The notes beneath the pieces are model-generated. The model had not been told where the DNA came from. It saw only the letters and a program-made list of their open reading frames with translations, and searched no databases. A stretch of 64,000 nt of DNA from Flavobacteriales bacterium UBA6051. GTDB lineage: Bacteria; Bacteroidota; Bacteroidia; Flavobacteriales_D; Crocinitomicaceae. The stretch's first letter is position 1, and the number at the start of each line of letters is the position of its first letter. Location of the stretch: assembly GCA_002427735.1 (NCBI GenBank), contig DIYP01000007.1:403397-467396 (forward strand). The letters are read 5' to 3'. Of this stretch, positions 20,173-30,036 are shown piece by piece. The position numbers were made by a program, and so were the translations under genes.

Positions 20173-20199
20173 AAAGGTCGGATAAATTCCGACCTTTTT
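20173..20199. terminator. bidirectional Rho-independent terminator
   Basis: 9-bp perfect stem AAAGGTCGG / CCGACCTTT with a 7-nt loop followed by T's, between the convergent NTF2-like and GNAT genes. Confidence 0.85.
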
Positions 20200-20202
20200 C
20201 GT

Positions 20203-20679
20203 TTATAACTTTTTCAGCATCCAAATATCGCAAGCATAGTGACCAGAATTCCCCAATGGTCCGTCCAACGATTCAAACCCTAAGTCTTCATATAACCCTA
20301 ATGCGCTATTTAGTTCTGGCATAGATTCAAGATACAAGCTTGAATAACCAAGGGATATAGCGCTTTCAATGCACTTTTCCATCAATTGTTTTCCTCGTCC
20401 CAATCCTCTTGATTCTTTTAAAAGATAAAGTTTAACCAATTCAGCACAATTCTCTGGAAGACCTTCAGTTGGGTAAATACCGCAACCACCAAGTATTCTT
20501 CCATCAGACTCTAATATCCAATAAATTGACTTCTCATTTTGAAATAGTTCATACAGGCGATCAGTATCAGGGTCAGTAAATACACTTCCGGGTTTGTCAA
20601 TTTTGTGCTCAATCATTACTGTTCTTATCACCTGAGCAATACTGATATTATCCTCTGACTGGATGCGTCGAAACTTCAT
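20203..20679 (-). CDS. GNAT-family N-acetyltransferase
   Basis: 158 aa. The acetyl-CoA binding motif A is clear: ELVKLYLLKESRGLGRGKQLM with the R-G-x-G-R-G pyrophosphate loop, followed by LYLESMPELNSALGLYEDLGF (motif B). N-terminal acceptor-binding part around residues 1-60. The acetyl acceptor cannot be predicted. Full length; convergent with the gene to the left. Confidence 0.9.
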   Translation of the reverse strand: MKFRRIQSEDNISIAQVIRTVMIEHKIDKPGSVFTDPDTDRLYELFQNEKSIYWILESDGRILGGCGIYPTEGLPENCAELVKLYLLKESRGLGRGKQLMEKCIESAISLGYSSLYLESMPELNSALGLYEDLGFESLDGPLGNSGHYACDIWMLKKL

Positions 20680-20821
20680 AAGACAAAAGTAAACGATACT
20701 GAGTATGCTTATTCATAAATTCTTTCGGAAATGACACATATTCAAGCCTCGCATTAATTATATTTAGGAGCGCACTATATTTAAGTGTTCGCTAAAATGT
20801 TACTATTCAACCGCTGAAACT

Positions 20822-23800
20822 ATGAGCAAGTTTTATACACCTGGTCCAAAAAATGTCCCAGAAACACTAACCAAAGCGACTTCTTCTTTTAAACGAAATG
20901 TTTTTCTCGCAATGCTCGCATTGGGAAGCTTTATTCTCGTTTATACAGGATTGATGATTTGGTTCGGTTATCACGCTATTCAGTTATTCGATTACGGAAT
21001 CAATCAGGGCATTAGCCCATTTTATTCAATCGTTGCAGGTATTTGTCTGGGAATGCTTTCCATTTTTATGCTGAAGTCATTGTTTATTTTCAAAAGCAAG
21101 CGTTCAGGAGAAGATTTTGAATTAAAGCGTCAAGATGAGCCTGAGCTATTCGACTACATACATAAGTTGGCAGAAGAAGTTGGAGCACCTAAACCACATA
21201 AAATAATCCTTACGGCAAGAGTAAACGCAAGTGTTTTTTATGATTTGAGCATTTTCAACTTACTCATACCTTCTAAAAAGAATCTTGAAATAGGACTTGG
21301 ACTAATTAATGTGCTCAATCTAGGTGAGCTAAAGGCAGTGCTTGCTCATGAATTTGGACACTTCGCTCAACGATCTATGCTCTTAGGGCGCTATGTTTAT
21401 ACAGCACAACAAATAGCTGAACGCGTAGTAAATAAGCGGGATGCGCTTGATAAAATCATTCGGGGCATCTCATCCTTTGACATTCGAATTGCCTGGATAG
21501 GTTGGATTATTTCAATATTGGTTTGGGCCATCCGGGCATTGATTGAAGTGTTGTTTAGCGTCGTTGTATATGCCGAACGTGCACTCTCCAGAGAAATGGA
21601 ATTCCAGGCCGATAAAGTTGCTGTATCGGTTACTGGAAGCGATGCATTGATTCATGCGCTCCATAAATTGCGAGCTGCGGATGAAGGGTACAGAGCTGGA
21701 ATAGACGCACTGAATACTCTAATAAACAGAAAGCAGGCTGCACCGGACTTATTTGCTCTTCAAGCAAATTACATTGAAAAAACACGATGGATTTTAGATG
21801 ATCCTATGTACGGAATGTCACCTGTAAGGGTAAAAACCGACGGTTCGGAACGTGTTTTCAAAAGTCGATTGGTGAATCCTCCTGAAATGTGGGCGACACA
21901 TCCAGCAGATTTGGATAGAGAAGAGAACGCCAAATCAGTTTATTTATACGCGGATATCGACGAACGTTCAGCATGGGTGCTTTTTAGTGACTCAGAAAAA
22001 CTCAGAAGAAAGATTACCGCTGATCTCATTCAAACTGCAGGCGTTAAAACGGAACTCATTGAAGAAGAGGAAAGTATACGTGTAATGAATGCGTCAGATT
22101 ATGACTGGACATTTCTCGATCCTAAGTACAAAGGCACTTATTTGAATCGTTTTTCATTCATTAATGTGAAAACACCTGATGAAATCTATACTAATTTGAA
22201 TACTGTGGATTTACAGGAACAGATGTCCAAGATGTATCCTGAAACCCTCAAAGAGTTATTGGAAAAACATAAAGAAGTTCAAGAAGAAATCCAGCAACTC
22301 ACTATTGTACAGCATGAGGTATTAACTGCCGAAAGGAGAATGATTATGCACCGCGGGAAGCAGATCAAGCGCAGACAGATTCCTGATATAATTAAAGAAT
22401 TAAAGAAAGAAGAAAAGACACTTCGACAAGAACTCACCGCACATGATACGCTTTGCAGGCAAGTCCCTTATTCATTAGTTCTAGAAAAGAAACCAGAAGT
22501 GGCTGCTTATCTTAAATCGGTCAGTAGATTAGTACATTATGCAGAGCATTCGTTAAGAAACATTGACGATGTGGTTGGCAAGTTTCATAATACGCTTAGG
22601 GTAGTTACTGCCGATGGAAGAGTAACAGATGCTGAAATGGGAGATCTGTTGAGAGACTGTGCTAATCTTGGAAAAGCACTTCGTCCATTATATGAACAGA
22701 GTAAGAACATTACTGTTCCAACAGCTATTCATAATAAGCTTGGTGCTCCATATGAGGCTTATTTCGAAGATTATAAACTCGGGCAAGCGGATCGGCAGAA
22801 TATTAACGATTGGGTTAATAATGCTGAAAGCTGGGTGAGGCAGGCGCAGTTTGCGCTAAATAAAATGAGAAATGCCGCTCTCGAACATTTACTGGATACG
22901 GAAGAAGAAATACTGCGTGCGAACAAAGCAAAAACAAACCCTGCGGTGGAGGCGGAGCACGTCGGAGTAGTTCATGAATATGCGCTTTTAATGCCCGGTA
23001 GTGAGCGGAAAATACAGTATAAATTGGGCTTATGGGACCGTTTTATTTCGGGTGATGGATTGGTGCCGACTGCCGCAAAATTTATGGCCTCTGCAGGTCT
23101 TATATTCATTGCTATTTGGGCGAGTAATGTGGATGATCGCTACTCATACGATGATGATTTTTATTACGATGACGAGTACTATTCGAATGCAGATGTCTAT
23201 CTATACAATGGATTTGACAGAAAGGTGCGGGTCTATGTTGACGGTGACTTAACAATCCTAAGACCTGGTGCAGACAAGAAAATACAATTGAGTGAAGGGA
23301 ATCATGTAATTCGAACTACAACAGAGGAGGGAGAGCTCATAGAAAGGTTCACAGCTAATGTAGAAGATTACTTCATGGAGTACGTCTATAATGCAGGTGG
23401 AGCAGGGTATTTTATGGAATACGAAGTCATTTATGGATCGAACAGTTCTGCCACTGTTTCTGATCAAGAATATGAATACTATGGATTGGATCGGTGGTTT
23501 GAGACAAGCGCCGATTATATCATGGAAGATCCACCTCCCAGTATTCAAACATACTCTTTAGGTAACATTCGTAAAGACGTTTTAGCAGTGCTTTCAGATG
23601 TTACTCCCCAAGAACTTCCCAATATCTGGGAACCCGATCAAAAGACAAGACAAGCCATCAAGAATCACGTCATTTTTGACCCCGCTGATAGTCCATATAT
23701 GCTTTACTGGTTGGCACTAAGCTCAACATTTGACCCAGATGGTCAGCTAGCATTTGATAGACTTGAAGAGAATCCTGGGGAAGTCGTTTTTGTTCGACAT

Positions 23801-24718
23801 CTTCAAGACTACCTGGAAGGAGATGCCAGAGAAGACCTTTTAGCAAAGTATCAGGAGCTAGCAAGGAGCAACCCGAATAATCCGGATTACTACTACCTAA
23901 ACACACGCGTAATAGAAAACGAGGCGTTACAAAACCGACAATTCATTGCCGGAAGTAAAAAATGGCCTGAACATGGTTGGCTGGCATTCGCTTCTGGTTA
24001 CTGGTATGCCAATGAAGAACAATGGGATCTAGCTGTTGACAGGTATAGCGTTGCGCTTGATCAATTGCCAACACTGCGCGAGTCTATGACAATTGACATG
24101 GAACGATGTATTAGGATGTCCGCTCGCAAACAGACCTACATGCTTGATAGAAGCTTGTATGTAAATGATGAAGTCGAAAACCTTCGCTCATTAGAAAAAG
24201 GCTCATTAATGGCAGATAGGAATATGTTTGATAATGCCTATTACATGCTCTCTAATGGTAAGCTTACAGAGTCCATGCAATATGCACGACGATTTACACG
24301 GGACACTTACAGACCTTTCTACTGGTACATTGCTGCTTCGGAAGGAGCTTCCGAGACAGTCATTCAATCAGCTTTAGATAATGATATCAGCGAGACTGTG
24401 CATACGGGCAATGTTGGAATAGCGCTGGGTTTACTCGCGCGTTATGAAAGACCGTATGAAGAAGTCATAGATCTGTTTGGTCGTGCCAAAGGATTTGATG
24501 AAACCGAAATTGGTACGGTAAGACAGTTTATTCTGGCGGTAAAAGCGGCTAATTATTCGAGAGCTGAAAGTTTAATTAATTCGTGCACAGATTTTAGACA
24601 AAAAATGAGTCTTCGACTGCTCGGAGTAGTGTTATCAAATAAGGCCTGTCCAGACAATTGGATTGTGATGTCGAAAAAAATGTTGTTCGTAACAGAAAGA
24701 CCATACTTCGGAAGCTGA
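20822..24718 (+). CDS. giant M48-family metallopeptidase with C-terminal helical/TPR region
   Basis: 1298 aa. Two N-terminal TM helices (about 27-49 and 64-88) precede an HtpX/Ste24-like zinc peptidase domain: HEFGH at 176-180, with Glu260 in REMEFQADKVA as third ligand. A third hydrophobic stretch lies near 222-250. Next come a long helical/coiled-coil region (470-740), a TM near 755-775, an acidic Asp/Tyr-rich stretch (DDDFYYDDEYY), a beta domain, and TPR-like helices from about 960 to the end. Typical HtpX is about 290 aa, so most of this chain is extra. Likely membrane protein quality control; substrate unknown. Confidence 0.88.
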   Translation: MSKFYTPGPKNVPETLTKATSSFKRNVFLAMLALGSFILVYTGLMIWFGYHAIQLFDYGINQGISPFYSIVAGICLGMLSIFMLKSLFIFKSKRSGEDFELKRQDEPELFDYIHKLAEEVGAPKPHKIILTARVNASVFYDLSIFNLLIPSKKNLEIGLGLINVLNLGELKAVLAHEFGHFAQRSMLLGRYVYTAQQIAERVVNKRDALDKIIRGISSFDIRIAWIGWIISILVWAIRALIEVLFSVVVYAERALSREMEFQADKVAVSVTGSDALIHALHKLRAADEGYRAGIDALNTLINRKQAAPDLFALQANYIEKTRWILDDPMYGMSPVRVKTDGSERVFKSRLVNPPEMWATHPADLDREENAKSVYLYADIDERSAWVLFSDSEKLRRKITADLIQTAGVKTELIEEEESIRVMNASDYDWTFLDPKYKGTYLNRFSFINVKTPDEIYTNLNTVDLQEQMSKMYPETLKELLEKHKEVQEEIQQLTIVQHEVLTAERRMIMHRGKQIKRRQIPDIIKELKKEEKTLRQELTAHDTLCRQVPYSLVLEKKPEVAAYLKSVSRLVHYAEHSLRNIDDVVGKFHNTLRVVTADGRVTDAEMGDLLRDCANLGKALRPLYEQSKNITVPTAIHNKLGAPYEAYFEDYKLGQADRQNINDWVNNAESWVRQAQFALNKMRNAALEHLLDTEEEILRANKAKTNPAVEAEHVGVVHEYALLMPGSERKIQYKLGLWDRFISGDGLVPTAAKFMASAGLIFIAIWASNVDDRYSYDDDFYYDDEYYSNADVYLYNGFDRKVRVYVDGDLTILRPGADKKIQLSEGNHVIRTTTEEGELIERFTANVEDYFMEYVYNAGGAGYFMEYEVIYGSNSSATVSDQEYEYYGLDRWFETSADYIMEDPPPSIQTYSLGNIRKDVLAVLSDVTPQELPNIWEPDQKTRQAIKNHVIFDPADSPYMLYWLALSSTFDPDGQLAFDRLEENPGEVVFVRHLQDYLEGDAREDLLAKYQELARSNPNNPDYYYLNTRVIENEALQNRQFIAGSKKWPEHGWLAFASGYWYANEEQWDLAVDRYSVALDQLPTLRESMTIDMERCIRMSARKQTYMLDRSLYVNDEVENLRSLEKGSLMADRNMFDNAYYMLSNGKLTESMQYARRFTRDTYRPFYWYIAASEGASETVIQSALDNDISETVHTGNVGIALGLLARYERPYEEVIDLFGRAKGFDETEIGTVRQFILAVKAANYSRAESLINSCTDFRQKMSLRLLGVVLSNKACPDNWIVMSKKMLFVTERPYFGS

Positions 24719-24720
24719 TA

Positions 24721-25524
24721 TCACCACCATACAACAAAGATCTTTTCAATGTGACCATTGGGGTGTTTAATCCAGCACATCGGAGAACGTCTTTCCGAGT
24801 GGAAAACACCAATCTTGGCATAAAATGAACCGTAATTGTCCCAATTAAAATTTGTATGCGGTTTACAGAGCCAGTTATGCTTTTCCGGAATATAGAATTT
24901 ACAATTTTCAAATTCTGTCAGTTCGCTAGTTCGCAGGTAATAGCCATTAATGCAAGCGGTGTTGACAGATGTAAACACTTCGTCACGCATAGTATATGGC
25001 GGGAAAAGTTGAGCTTTAAAATGAACGTACTGCTTTAATTCATCCACAGATATCCCCATTTTTTGAAGTGCTGATTTCGTTTCATCTTTGTAAAGAAGAG
25101 GCAGTTGCTTTTTGGTTAGTTTATTTAGTTTTTCTACGAGACTGTCTTTTCGATTGGGTCCGATCCACTTATCGAGGTCCTTTTTTCCCAAAGTAGGATC
25201 ATAGAGATAGAACTTATATACTATTTCTATATGTGCAGCATAATTTGGGCCACTGATCAGAGCGTCTAATTCTCCAAGCGTAATGCCATCGCGATTTATC
25301 TGGATATTTGAAGCAAGGAGTTCGATGCTATCAATTGTCTTAAGTTCATGATGTACAAATCGTTCTATCAGCATTCCGAGTCTTATTTTATCCGGAATGG
25401 ACTCTTGGAATGAAGTATTTAAATCACCAGAAATAACCAATTGAGAAAGATCAGCGATGGCTGAGTCTTCCCAAAGTAATGGAGTAGAGCGCCAACCTTC
25501 ATACTGTCGCTGTAGATCATTCAC
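24721..25524 (-). CDS. DUF1853 family protein
   Basis: 267 aa matching the Bacteroidota branch of DUF1853: QRQYEGWRSTPLLW at the N-terminus, ERFVHHELKTIDSIELLASNIQI, GELDALISG, then AHIEIVYKFYLYDP with the conserved Glu, and ACINGYYLR. The GELD...HIEIVYKFYLYD spacing resembles a PD-(D/E)XK nuclease core (D ... E-x-K: EIVYKF), but the activity is unproven. Convergent with the M48 gene (2-nt gap). Confidence 0.8.
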   Translation of the reverse strand: MNDLQRQYEGWRSTPLLWEDSAIADLSQLVISGDLNTSFQESIPDKIRLGMLIERFVHHELKTIDSIELLASNIQINRDGITLGELDALISGPNYAAHIEIVYKFYLYDPTLGKKDLDKWIGPNRKDSLVEKLNKLTKKQLPLLYKDETKSALQKMGISVDELKQYVHFKAQLFPPYTMRDEVFTSVNTACINGYYLRTSELTEFENCKFYIPEKHNWLCKPHTNFNWDNYGSFYAKIGVFHSERRSPMCWIKHPNGHIEKIFVVWW

Positions 25525-25580
25525 AGGTTAAACATACGAATCTCAAAATGAACTCACATTATAAATCAGGTATTTATACG

Positions 25581-25612
25581 GTTGCCAATGAATAGGGCAA
25601 TATGTACTTTCG
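25581..25612 (+). promoter_or_regulatory. candidate promoter for the YdjC-like gene
   Basis: GTTG (25581-25584), 20-bp spacer, TACTTTCG (25605-25612; seven of eight matches to TAnnTTTG), with the ATG 20 nt downstream. Confidence 0.4.
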
Positions 25613-25632
25613 AAAAAACCTAAAAAAGAACC

Positions 25633-26658
25633 ATGAGCACGAAAATCATTTTAACGGCAGACGACTATGGAGTTGTTCCCGATATTAACCAAGGTGTAAT
25701 AGACCTTGTAAACCTTGGCGTTTTAAATTCTGTTGAAATTTTCCCCAACTATGGACCACAAGGATCGGATAGTCTAAGAAACGCACACAAGCTAATTGAA
25801 GAAACAAAGAATTCAGGTAATTCATTCGAAATTGGGGCTCATCTTACGATAACATCTGGCAAGCCAATTGAAAAAACACCAGGGTTGGCAACAATTTTAC
25901 AACCTTCTGGTGAATTTAAATCTTATCGGGATATTCCTAGTTCTGCCGATGGCATAGCACTGTATAATGAACTCGAAAAGCAATTAAAAGTACTGTTGGA
26001 TGATCCTATTATCGGGCCTAAGGTTACACACATCACCAACCATCATGATACGCTTTGGTTTTATCCGAATTACACTGAAGAGTTAATCAAACTGGCCAAT
26101 AAATATAATCTGGCAATTCGCAATCCCAATTCAATACCTAAATCTAAAGGATGGATTTATTATGTATTGCAGAACATGATTCGTAAAATTTCTAAGTCAG
26201 ATAAAAAACGAATTCAAAATGCACACAAAGCCAGAAAGAGAGGGAAGTTTATTGGTAAATCGGTGACCTTTAAATCAACGACTTACATGAATAGTAAGCA
26301 CTACGGAACATTAGATTTGTCAGGTCATACACCAGTAGACCAGCTAAGTACAGAGGTTTTCAAAAAGAGAAACAAGTTAAATAGAATGTTTAAGCGCGCA
26401 TTGAGAGATGATGCTGAAGTAGTAGAGTTTATGTTTCATGTGCGTAAAGGAGATGAAAGTAATTTGCATGATTGGAGAGGTAAAACAGATGTAGAATATT
26501 ATACAGGGATTAACCCAAAGTACTTTGATGGCCGTGTCGTAGAGTACCAATCATTGAAAAAGAATCAGAATAACATTCGGAATATGTTTGCTTCATCAGA
26601 CTATGATTCAGGCTCTTGGGACAGACATTCGGTAATTATTCATTTATATGAGAAGTAA
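25633..26658 (+). CDS. YdjC/ChbG-like carbohydrate deacetylase
   Basis: 341 aa. The YdjC motif ILTADDYGVVPDINQGV carries the metal-binding Asp, GAHLTITSGKPI the His, and THITNHHDTLWFYPN a second His cluster. C-terminal VVEFMFHVRKGDE supplies the last conserved His. Relatives deacetylate N-acetylated sugars such as chitooligosaccharides. The acceptor here is unknown. No signal peptide, so cytoplasmic. Confidence 0.88.
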   Translation: MSTKIILTADDYGVVPDINQGVIDLVNLGVLNSVEIFPNYGPQGSDSLRNAHKLIEETKNSGNSFEIGAHLTITSGKPIEKTPGLATILQPSGEFKSYRDIPSSADGIALYNELEKQLKVLLDDPIIGPKVTHITNHHDTLWFYPNYTEELIKLANKYNLAIRNPNSIPKSKGWIYYVLQNMIRKISKSDKKRIQNAHKARKRGKFIGKSVTFKSTTYMNSKHYGTLDLSGHTPVDQLSTEVFKKRNKLNRMFKRALRDDAEVVEFMFHVRKGDESNLHDWRGKTDVEYYTGINPKYFDGRVVEYQSLKKNQNNIRNMFASSDYDSGSWDRHSVIIHLYEK

Positions 26659-26724
26659 AGACATATTGCTAAGTTGAAAAGCGTTTTTTTGTATTTTTAA
26701 TCCGAATCTTAAAAAAATCTAACC

Positions 26725-27651
26725 ATGCCCAAAATGCATATTGACAAGTCGATTGTCATTCAAAAAAAACCAGCTGAAGTCTATAAACTTTTGAACGATT
26801 TTAATCACTGGCCAGTTTGGTCACCTTGGTTAATCATGGAAGAAGGTGTTAAAGTAAATGTTCGTGAAGACGGAAAGTACTATGATTGGGAAGGTGATAT
26901 CGTCGGGTCAGGAAATATGACAGTGCTCAATGAGGATGAGAATAAATCCATAGAATATGACTTAACGTTTTTGAAACCTTGGAAATCTAAAGCAAAAGTC
27001 AACTTTATTTTAAAAGAGGACGGAGACGGAACACGTGTGCATTGGACAATGGATAGTAGTTTGCCGTTTTTCTTGTTTTGGATGAAAAAAATGATGGTTG
27101 CATTTGTTGGAATGGACTATGACCGCGGATTAAACATGTTGAAAGATTACGCAGAAGATGGAAAGGTACATTCCAAAATGGAACTGACTGGAGAAGGAAA
27201 CTATGCAGGGTGCCAATACATCGGAATCAAAACAACTTGTACAATTGATCAAATGGGAGATCGAATGAAAACCGACTTTGAAAAATTGATGCCATACGTA
27301 ATGGAAGGACATCAAGATAAAGTTGCAGGAAACGCGTTCTCCATTTACCACAAGTGGGATCCGGTAAAAAACCTTGTAAGCTATACAGGAGCTGTGCCGG
27401 TTTCAGAAGTACCTTCGGACTTATTAGATGGAATGATTACTGGTTCAATTCCTGCAACCAAAACATTTACTGTAAAGCATACGGGACCATACCGACACAG
27501 CGGAAATCCTTGGGCAGCATTATACATGCGTCAACGTGGTAAAAAATTCAAAATGAATAAAAAAGTGGATCCTATGGAAGTCTATTTAAATAGCCCAAAG
27601 GATACTCCTGAACTTGAATTGCAAACAGAGGTGGTTTTTGGAATCAATTAA
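26725..27651 (+). CDS. SRPBCC (START-like) domain fused to GyrI-like effector-binding domain
   Basis: 308 aa. Residues 1-150 are an SRPBCC ligand-binding fold (HIDKSIVIQKKPAEVYKLL, WSPWLIMEEG, GNMTVLNEDENKSIEYDL). Residues 155-308 resemble a GyrI/AraC effector-binding domain (YAGCQYIGIKTTC, GAVPVSEV, YRHSGNPWAALY, DPMEVYLNSP). Both are small-molecule binding folds; no DNA-binding domain is present. First of an overlapping gene run. Confidence 0.87.
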   Translation: MPKMHIDKSIVIQKKPAEVYKLLNDFNHWPVWSPWLIMEEGVKVNVREDGKYYDWEGDIVGSGNMTVLNEDENKSIEYDLTFLKPWKSKAKVNFILKEDGDGTRVHWTMDSSLPFFLFWMKKMMVAFVGMDYDRGLNMLKDYAEDGKVHSKMELTGEGNYAGCQYIGIKTTCTIDQMGDRMKTDFEKLMPYVMEGHQDKVAGNAFSIYHKWDPVKNLVSYTGAVPVSEVPSDLLDGMITGSIPATKTFTVKHTGPYRHSGNPWAALYMRQRGKKFKMNKKVDPMEVYLNSPKDTPELELQTEVVFGIN

Positions 27652-28640
27652 TGTCATCTGTATTTGATCTCTTCATTCTCGAATCCTCGGGCGCTTCAAA
27701 AATCATACATAAGGAGCGTATCCAAGAATTATGGAGTGGTTATGGCGAGATTTTAAGAGTACATGTTTCAGGTGAGAAAGCGAGTTCAATAATCGTAAAA
27801 TCGATTGATTATTCAAAGATGCATGAGCACCCACGGGGTTGGAAGTCTGAATATTCGCACACACGAAAGGTCAAATCATATCAGGTTGAACAACAGTGGT
27901 ATCAACACTACGCAACACGATGTTCGGTTCATTGTCGAGTTCCAATTCTGTTGGGATCTATGACAACAGAGAAGAACCAAACCTTGATTGCATTAGAAGA
28001 CTTGAATGGCACAGGTTTCTCAGAGCGAAAATCTAAGCTGTCAAATCGCGAATTGTTAGCATGCGTGCGATGGCTAGCACATTTTCATGCAACATTCCTC
28101 GAGGAAAACGTAAAAGGACTTTGGATAACAGGTACCTACTGGCATCTTGGAACACGAAGTGAAGAATACGCATCCATGGAAGTGGGGGAGTTAAAACAAA
28201 ATGCAGTTGCTCTTGATAAAGCATTGAATGAAGCAAAATATCATACGCTGGTTCATGGAGATGCTAAAGTGGCGAATTTCTGTTTTCATTCTTCTCTAGA
28301 TGCTGTGGCTGCTGTGGATTTTCAATATGTTGGAAACGGATGCGGAATAAAAGACCTTATTTATTTTATGGGAAGTTGTCTATCTGAAAAGGAATGCGAA
28401 GAAAAAGAGTCCGTATTGTTGAACTACTACTTTCATGAACTCAAAGAAGCACTTGGATCCCTCAATAAAAAGTGTGACTTCATACAACTAGAAGAAGAGT
28501 GGAGGCAGCTGTATCCGATTGCATGGGCCGATTTTGTTCGGTTTTTACAAGGTTGGATGCCTGATCATCACAAGATAAACAAGTATAGTAATCGAATGGT
28601 TAAACAGGCCATTGAACAAATAAGAATGAACGCCACATGA
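27651..28640 (+). CDS. ecdysteroid kinase-like / choline kinase-like phosphotransferase
   Basis: 329 aa. Protein-kinase-like fold with catalytic loop HTLVHGDAKVANF (Brenner motif) and Mg-binding AVDFQYVGNGCG, as in the EcKinase-like / DUF1679 group. An N-terminal lobe includes IALEDLNGTGF. Probably phosphorylates a small alcohol or aminoglycoside-like substrate; identity unknown. The ATG overlaps the previous stop by 1 nt and the next ATG overlaps this stop by 4 nt. Confidence 0.85.
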   Translation: MSSVFDLFILESSGASKIIHKERIQELWSGYGEILRVHVSGEKASSIIVKSIDYSKMHEHPRGWKSEYSHTRKVKSYQVEQQWYQHYATRCSVHCRVPILLGSMTTEKNQTLIALEDLNGTGFSERKSKLSNRELLACVRWLAHFHATFLEENVKGLWITGTYWHLGTRSEEYASMEVGELKQNAVALDKALNEAKYHTLVHGDAKVANFCFHSSLDAVAAVDFQYVGNGCGIKDLIYFMGSCLSEKECEEKESVLLNYYFHELKEALGSLNKKCDFIQLEEEWRQLYPIAWADFVRFLQGWMPDHHKINKYSNRMVKQAIEQIRMNAT

Positions 28641-29038
28641 ATGGACTAGAATGCCCTTGCGGGAGTGGTCAATCATATTCTGAGTGCTGTGAGAAGGTGC
28701 ATTTGGATATCAAAAAGGCCGATACAGCTGAAAAATTGATGCGCTCCCGTTACAGTGCTTTTGTATTAGGAAAAGGAGATTACCTTAAGAAGAGTCACCA
28801 CTCTAAAACAGTTAAAAGTGTTGATTTTAAGGTATTAATGGAATGGTCAAATTCTGTTATCTGGAAAAGCTTGGAAATAATTCGCACAAAGAAGGGAGGT
28901 AGCCAAGATGTCGAAGGATATGTGGAGTTCAAGGCATTTTACATGGAGGGAGTTAAATTGAGGGTTTTACATCAAAACAGTCTTTTTACAAGGCAGAATG
29001 GACATTGGGTATACAATGATTTAGCAAAGAGAGGTTAA
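28637..29038 (+). CDS. YchJ-family SEC-C motif protein
   Basis: 133 aa. N-terminal zinc-binding SEC-C motif CPCGSGQSYSECCEKVH, then the YchJ signature LMRSRYSAFVLGKGDYLKKSHH and an NTF2-like C-terminal half. Family function unknown. Translationally coupled to the kinase-like gene (ATGA overlap). Confidence 0.92.
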   Translation: MNGLECPCGSGQSYSECCEKVHLDIKKADTAEKLMRSRYSAFVLGKGDYLKKSHHSKTVKSVDFKVLMEWSNSVIWKSLEIIRTKKGGSQDVEGYVEFKAFYMEGVKLRVLHQNSLFTRQNGHWVYNDLAKRG

Positions 29039-29046
29039 CAAAATTG

Positions 29047-29448
29047 ATGAGTATGAAAAAAGATGAAATAATAATCAGTGTGGAACTGCCAGTCTTACCA
29101 GAAGTTGTATTTGCCGATTGGCTTGACAGCGAAAGACATACACTTATGACAGGTGGCGAAGCTCAAATCTCGGCAATAGTGGGAGAGCAGTTTACTGCTT
29201 GGGATGATTATATCAACGGAGAAAACCTCGAGATTGAAGAGAACAAGCGCATACTACAAACCTGGCGTACATCAGAATTTGAAGACCATTATGAAGATTC
29301 ACAACTGGAAATCACTTTCACGAAGATGGCTGATGGTACCAGATTAACACTGAATCATACGAATCTCGAACCGGGAGATGGGGAGAAGTATTCCAATGGT
29401 TGGCAAATGCATTATTTTGAACCCATGAAAGAATTCTACGGTTCATAA
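29047..29448 (+). CDS. AHSA1/SRPBCC-family protein
   Basis: 133 aa from the ATG at 29047 (a TTG at 29044 is also in frame). Motifs of the Hsp90-activator-Aha1 C-terminal-like fold: DWLDSERHTLMTGGEA, FTAWDDYINGENLEIEENKRILQTWRT, TRLTLNHTNLEPGD and GWQMHYFEPMKEF. Likely small-ligand or chaperone-accessory role; not determined. 8 nt after the YchJ gene. Confidence 0.85.
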   Translation: MSMKKDEIIISVELPVLPEVVFADWLDSERHTLMTGGEAQISAIVGEQFTAWDDYINGENLEIEENKRILQTWRTSEFEDHYEDSQLEITFTKMADGTRLTLNHTNLEPGDGEKYSNGWQMHYFEPMKEFYGS

Positions 29449-29477
29449 CTATCCTAATTTATTTCAAACCTTTTATT

Positions 29478-29987
29478 ATGAATGACTTAGACAAAGACGA
29501 ATATCGTGGATATTTTGAGACTTATGTAAATAAGTCCTTGCACAATTCTCTTATAGATGGATTAAGCATCGGTCTTAAGGATACTATTTCTTTTTTTAGC
29601 TCTATCCAAAGCGACAAATTTGACTTTCGGTATGCGGAGGGAAAGTGGACCATTAGAGAGCTACTTCTTCATTTAATTGATGCGGAGAGGGTGTTCAACT
29701 ACCGAGCACTTCGATTTGCCCGTAATGACTCCACCAGTCTGCCAGGTTTTGATGAGAACGATTATGTACCGGAGTCAAATGCATCGGAGCGTTCAATGGA
29801 AAGTTTAATTGAAGAGTATGAATTGGTGAGGAAATCCACTATCGCTCTATTTGAAAGTTTTACAGATGAAGCGTTGAAACGAAGAGGGAAGGCAGGAAAT
29901 GGTGAGGTTTCGGTGAGAGCCATAGGCTACATAATAACGGGACATGAGATTCACCATCGACAGATAATTGAAGAGCGCTACTTGTGA
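29478..29987 (+). CDS. DinB-family protein
   Basis: 169 aa. DinB_2-like helical bundle with the His triad: KWTIRELLLHLIDAERVFNYRALRFAR and TGHEIHHRQIIEERYL. It differs clearly from the other DinB paralogue at 9178-9621, for example in the longer N-terminus and the RFARND segment. Enzymatic role unknown. Ends the gene run that starts at 26725 and is followed by a strong terminator. Confidence 0.88.
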   Translation: MNDLDKDEYRGYFETYVNKSLHNSLIDGLSIGLKDTISFFSSIQSDKFDFRYAEGKWTIRELLLHLIDAERVFNYRALRFARNDSTSLPGFDENDYVPESNASERSMESLIEEYELVRKSTIALFESFTDEALKRRGKAGNGEVSVRAIGYIITGHEIHHRQIIEERYL

Positions 29988-29992
29988 ACATA

Positions 29993-30020
29993 AAAAAACC
30001 TTCTCACTGGAAGGTTTTTT
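29993..30020. terminator. bidirectional Rho-independent terminator
   Basis: 11-bp perfect stem (AAAAAACCTTC / GAAGGTTTTTT) with a 6-nt loop, between the convergent DinB and small lipoprotein genes. Confidence 0.9.
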
Positions 30021-30036
30021 GGAGAGATCAGGAAAT

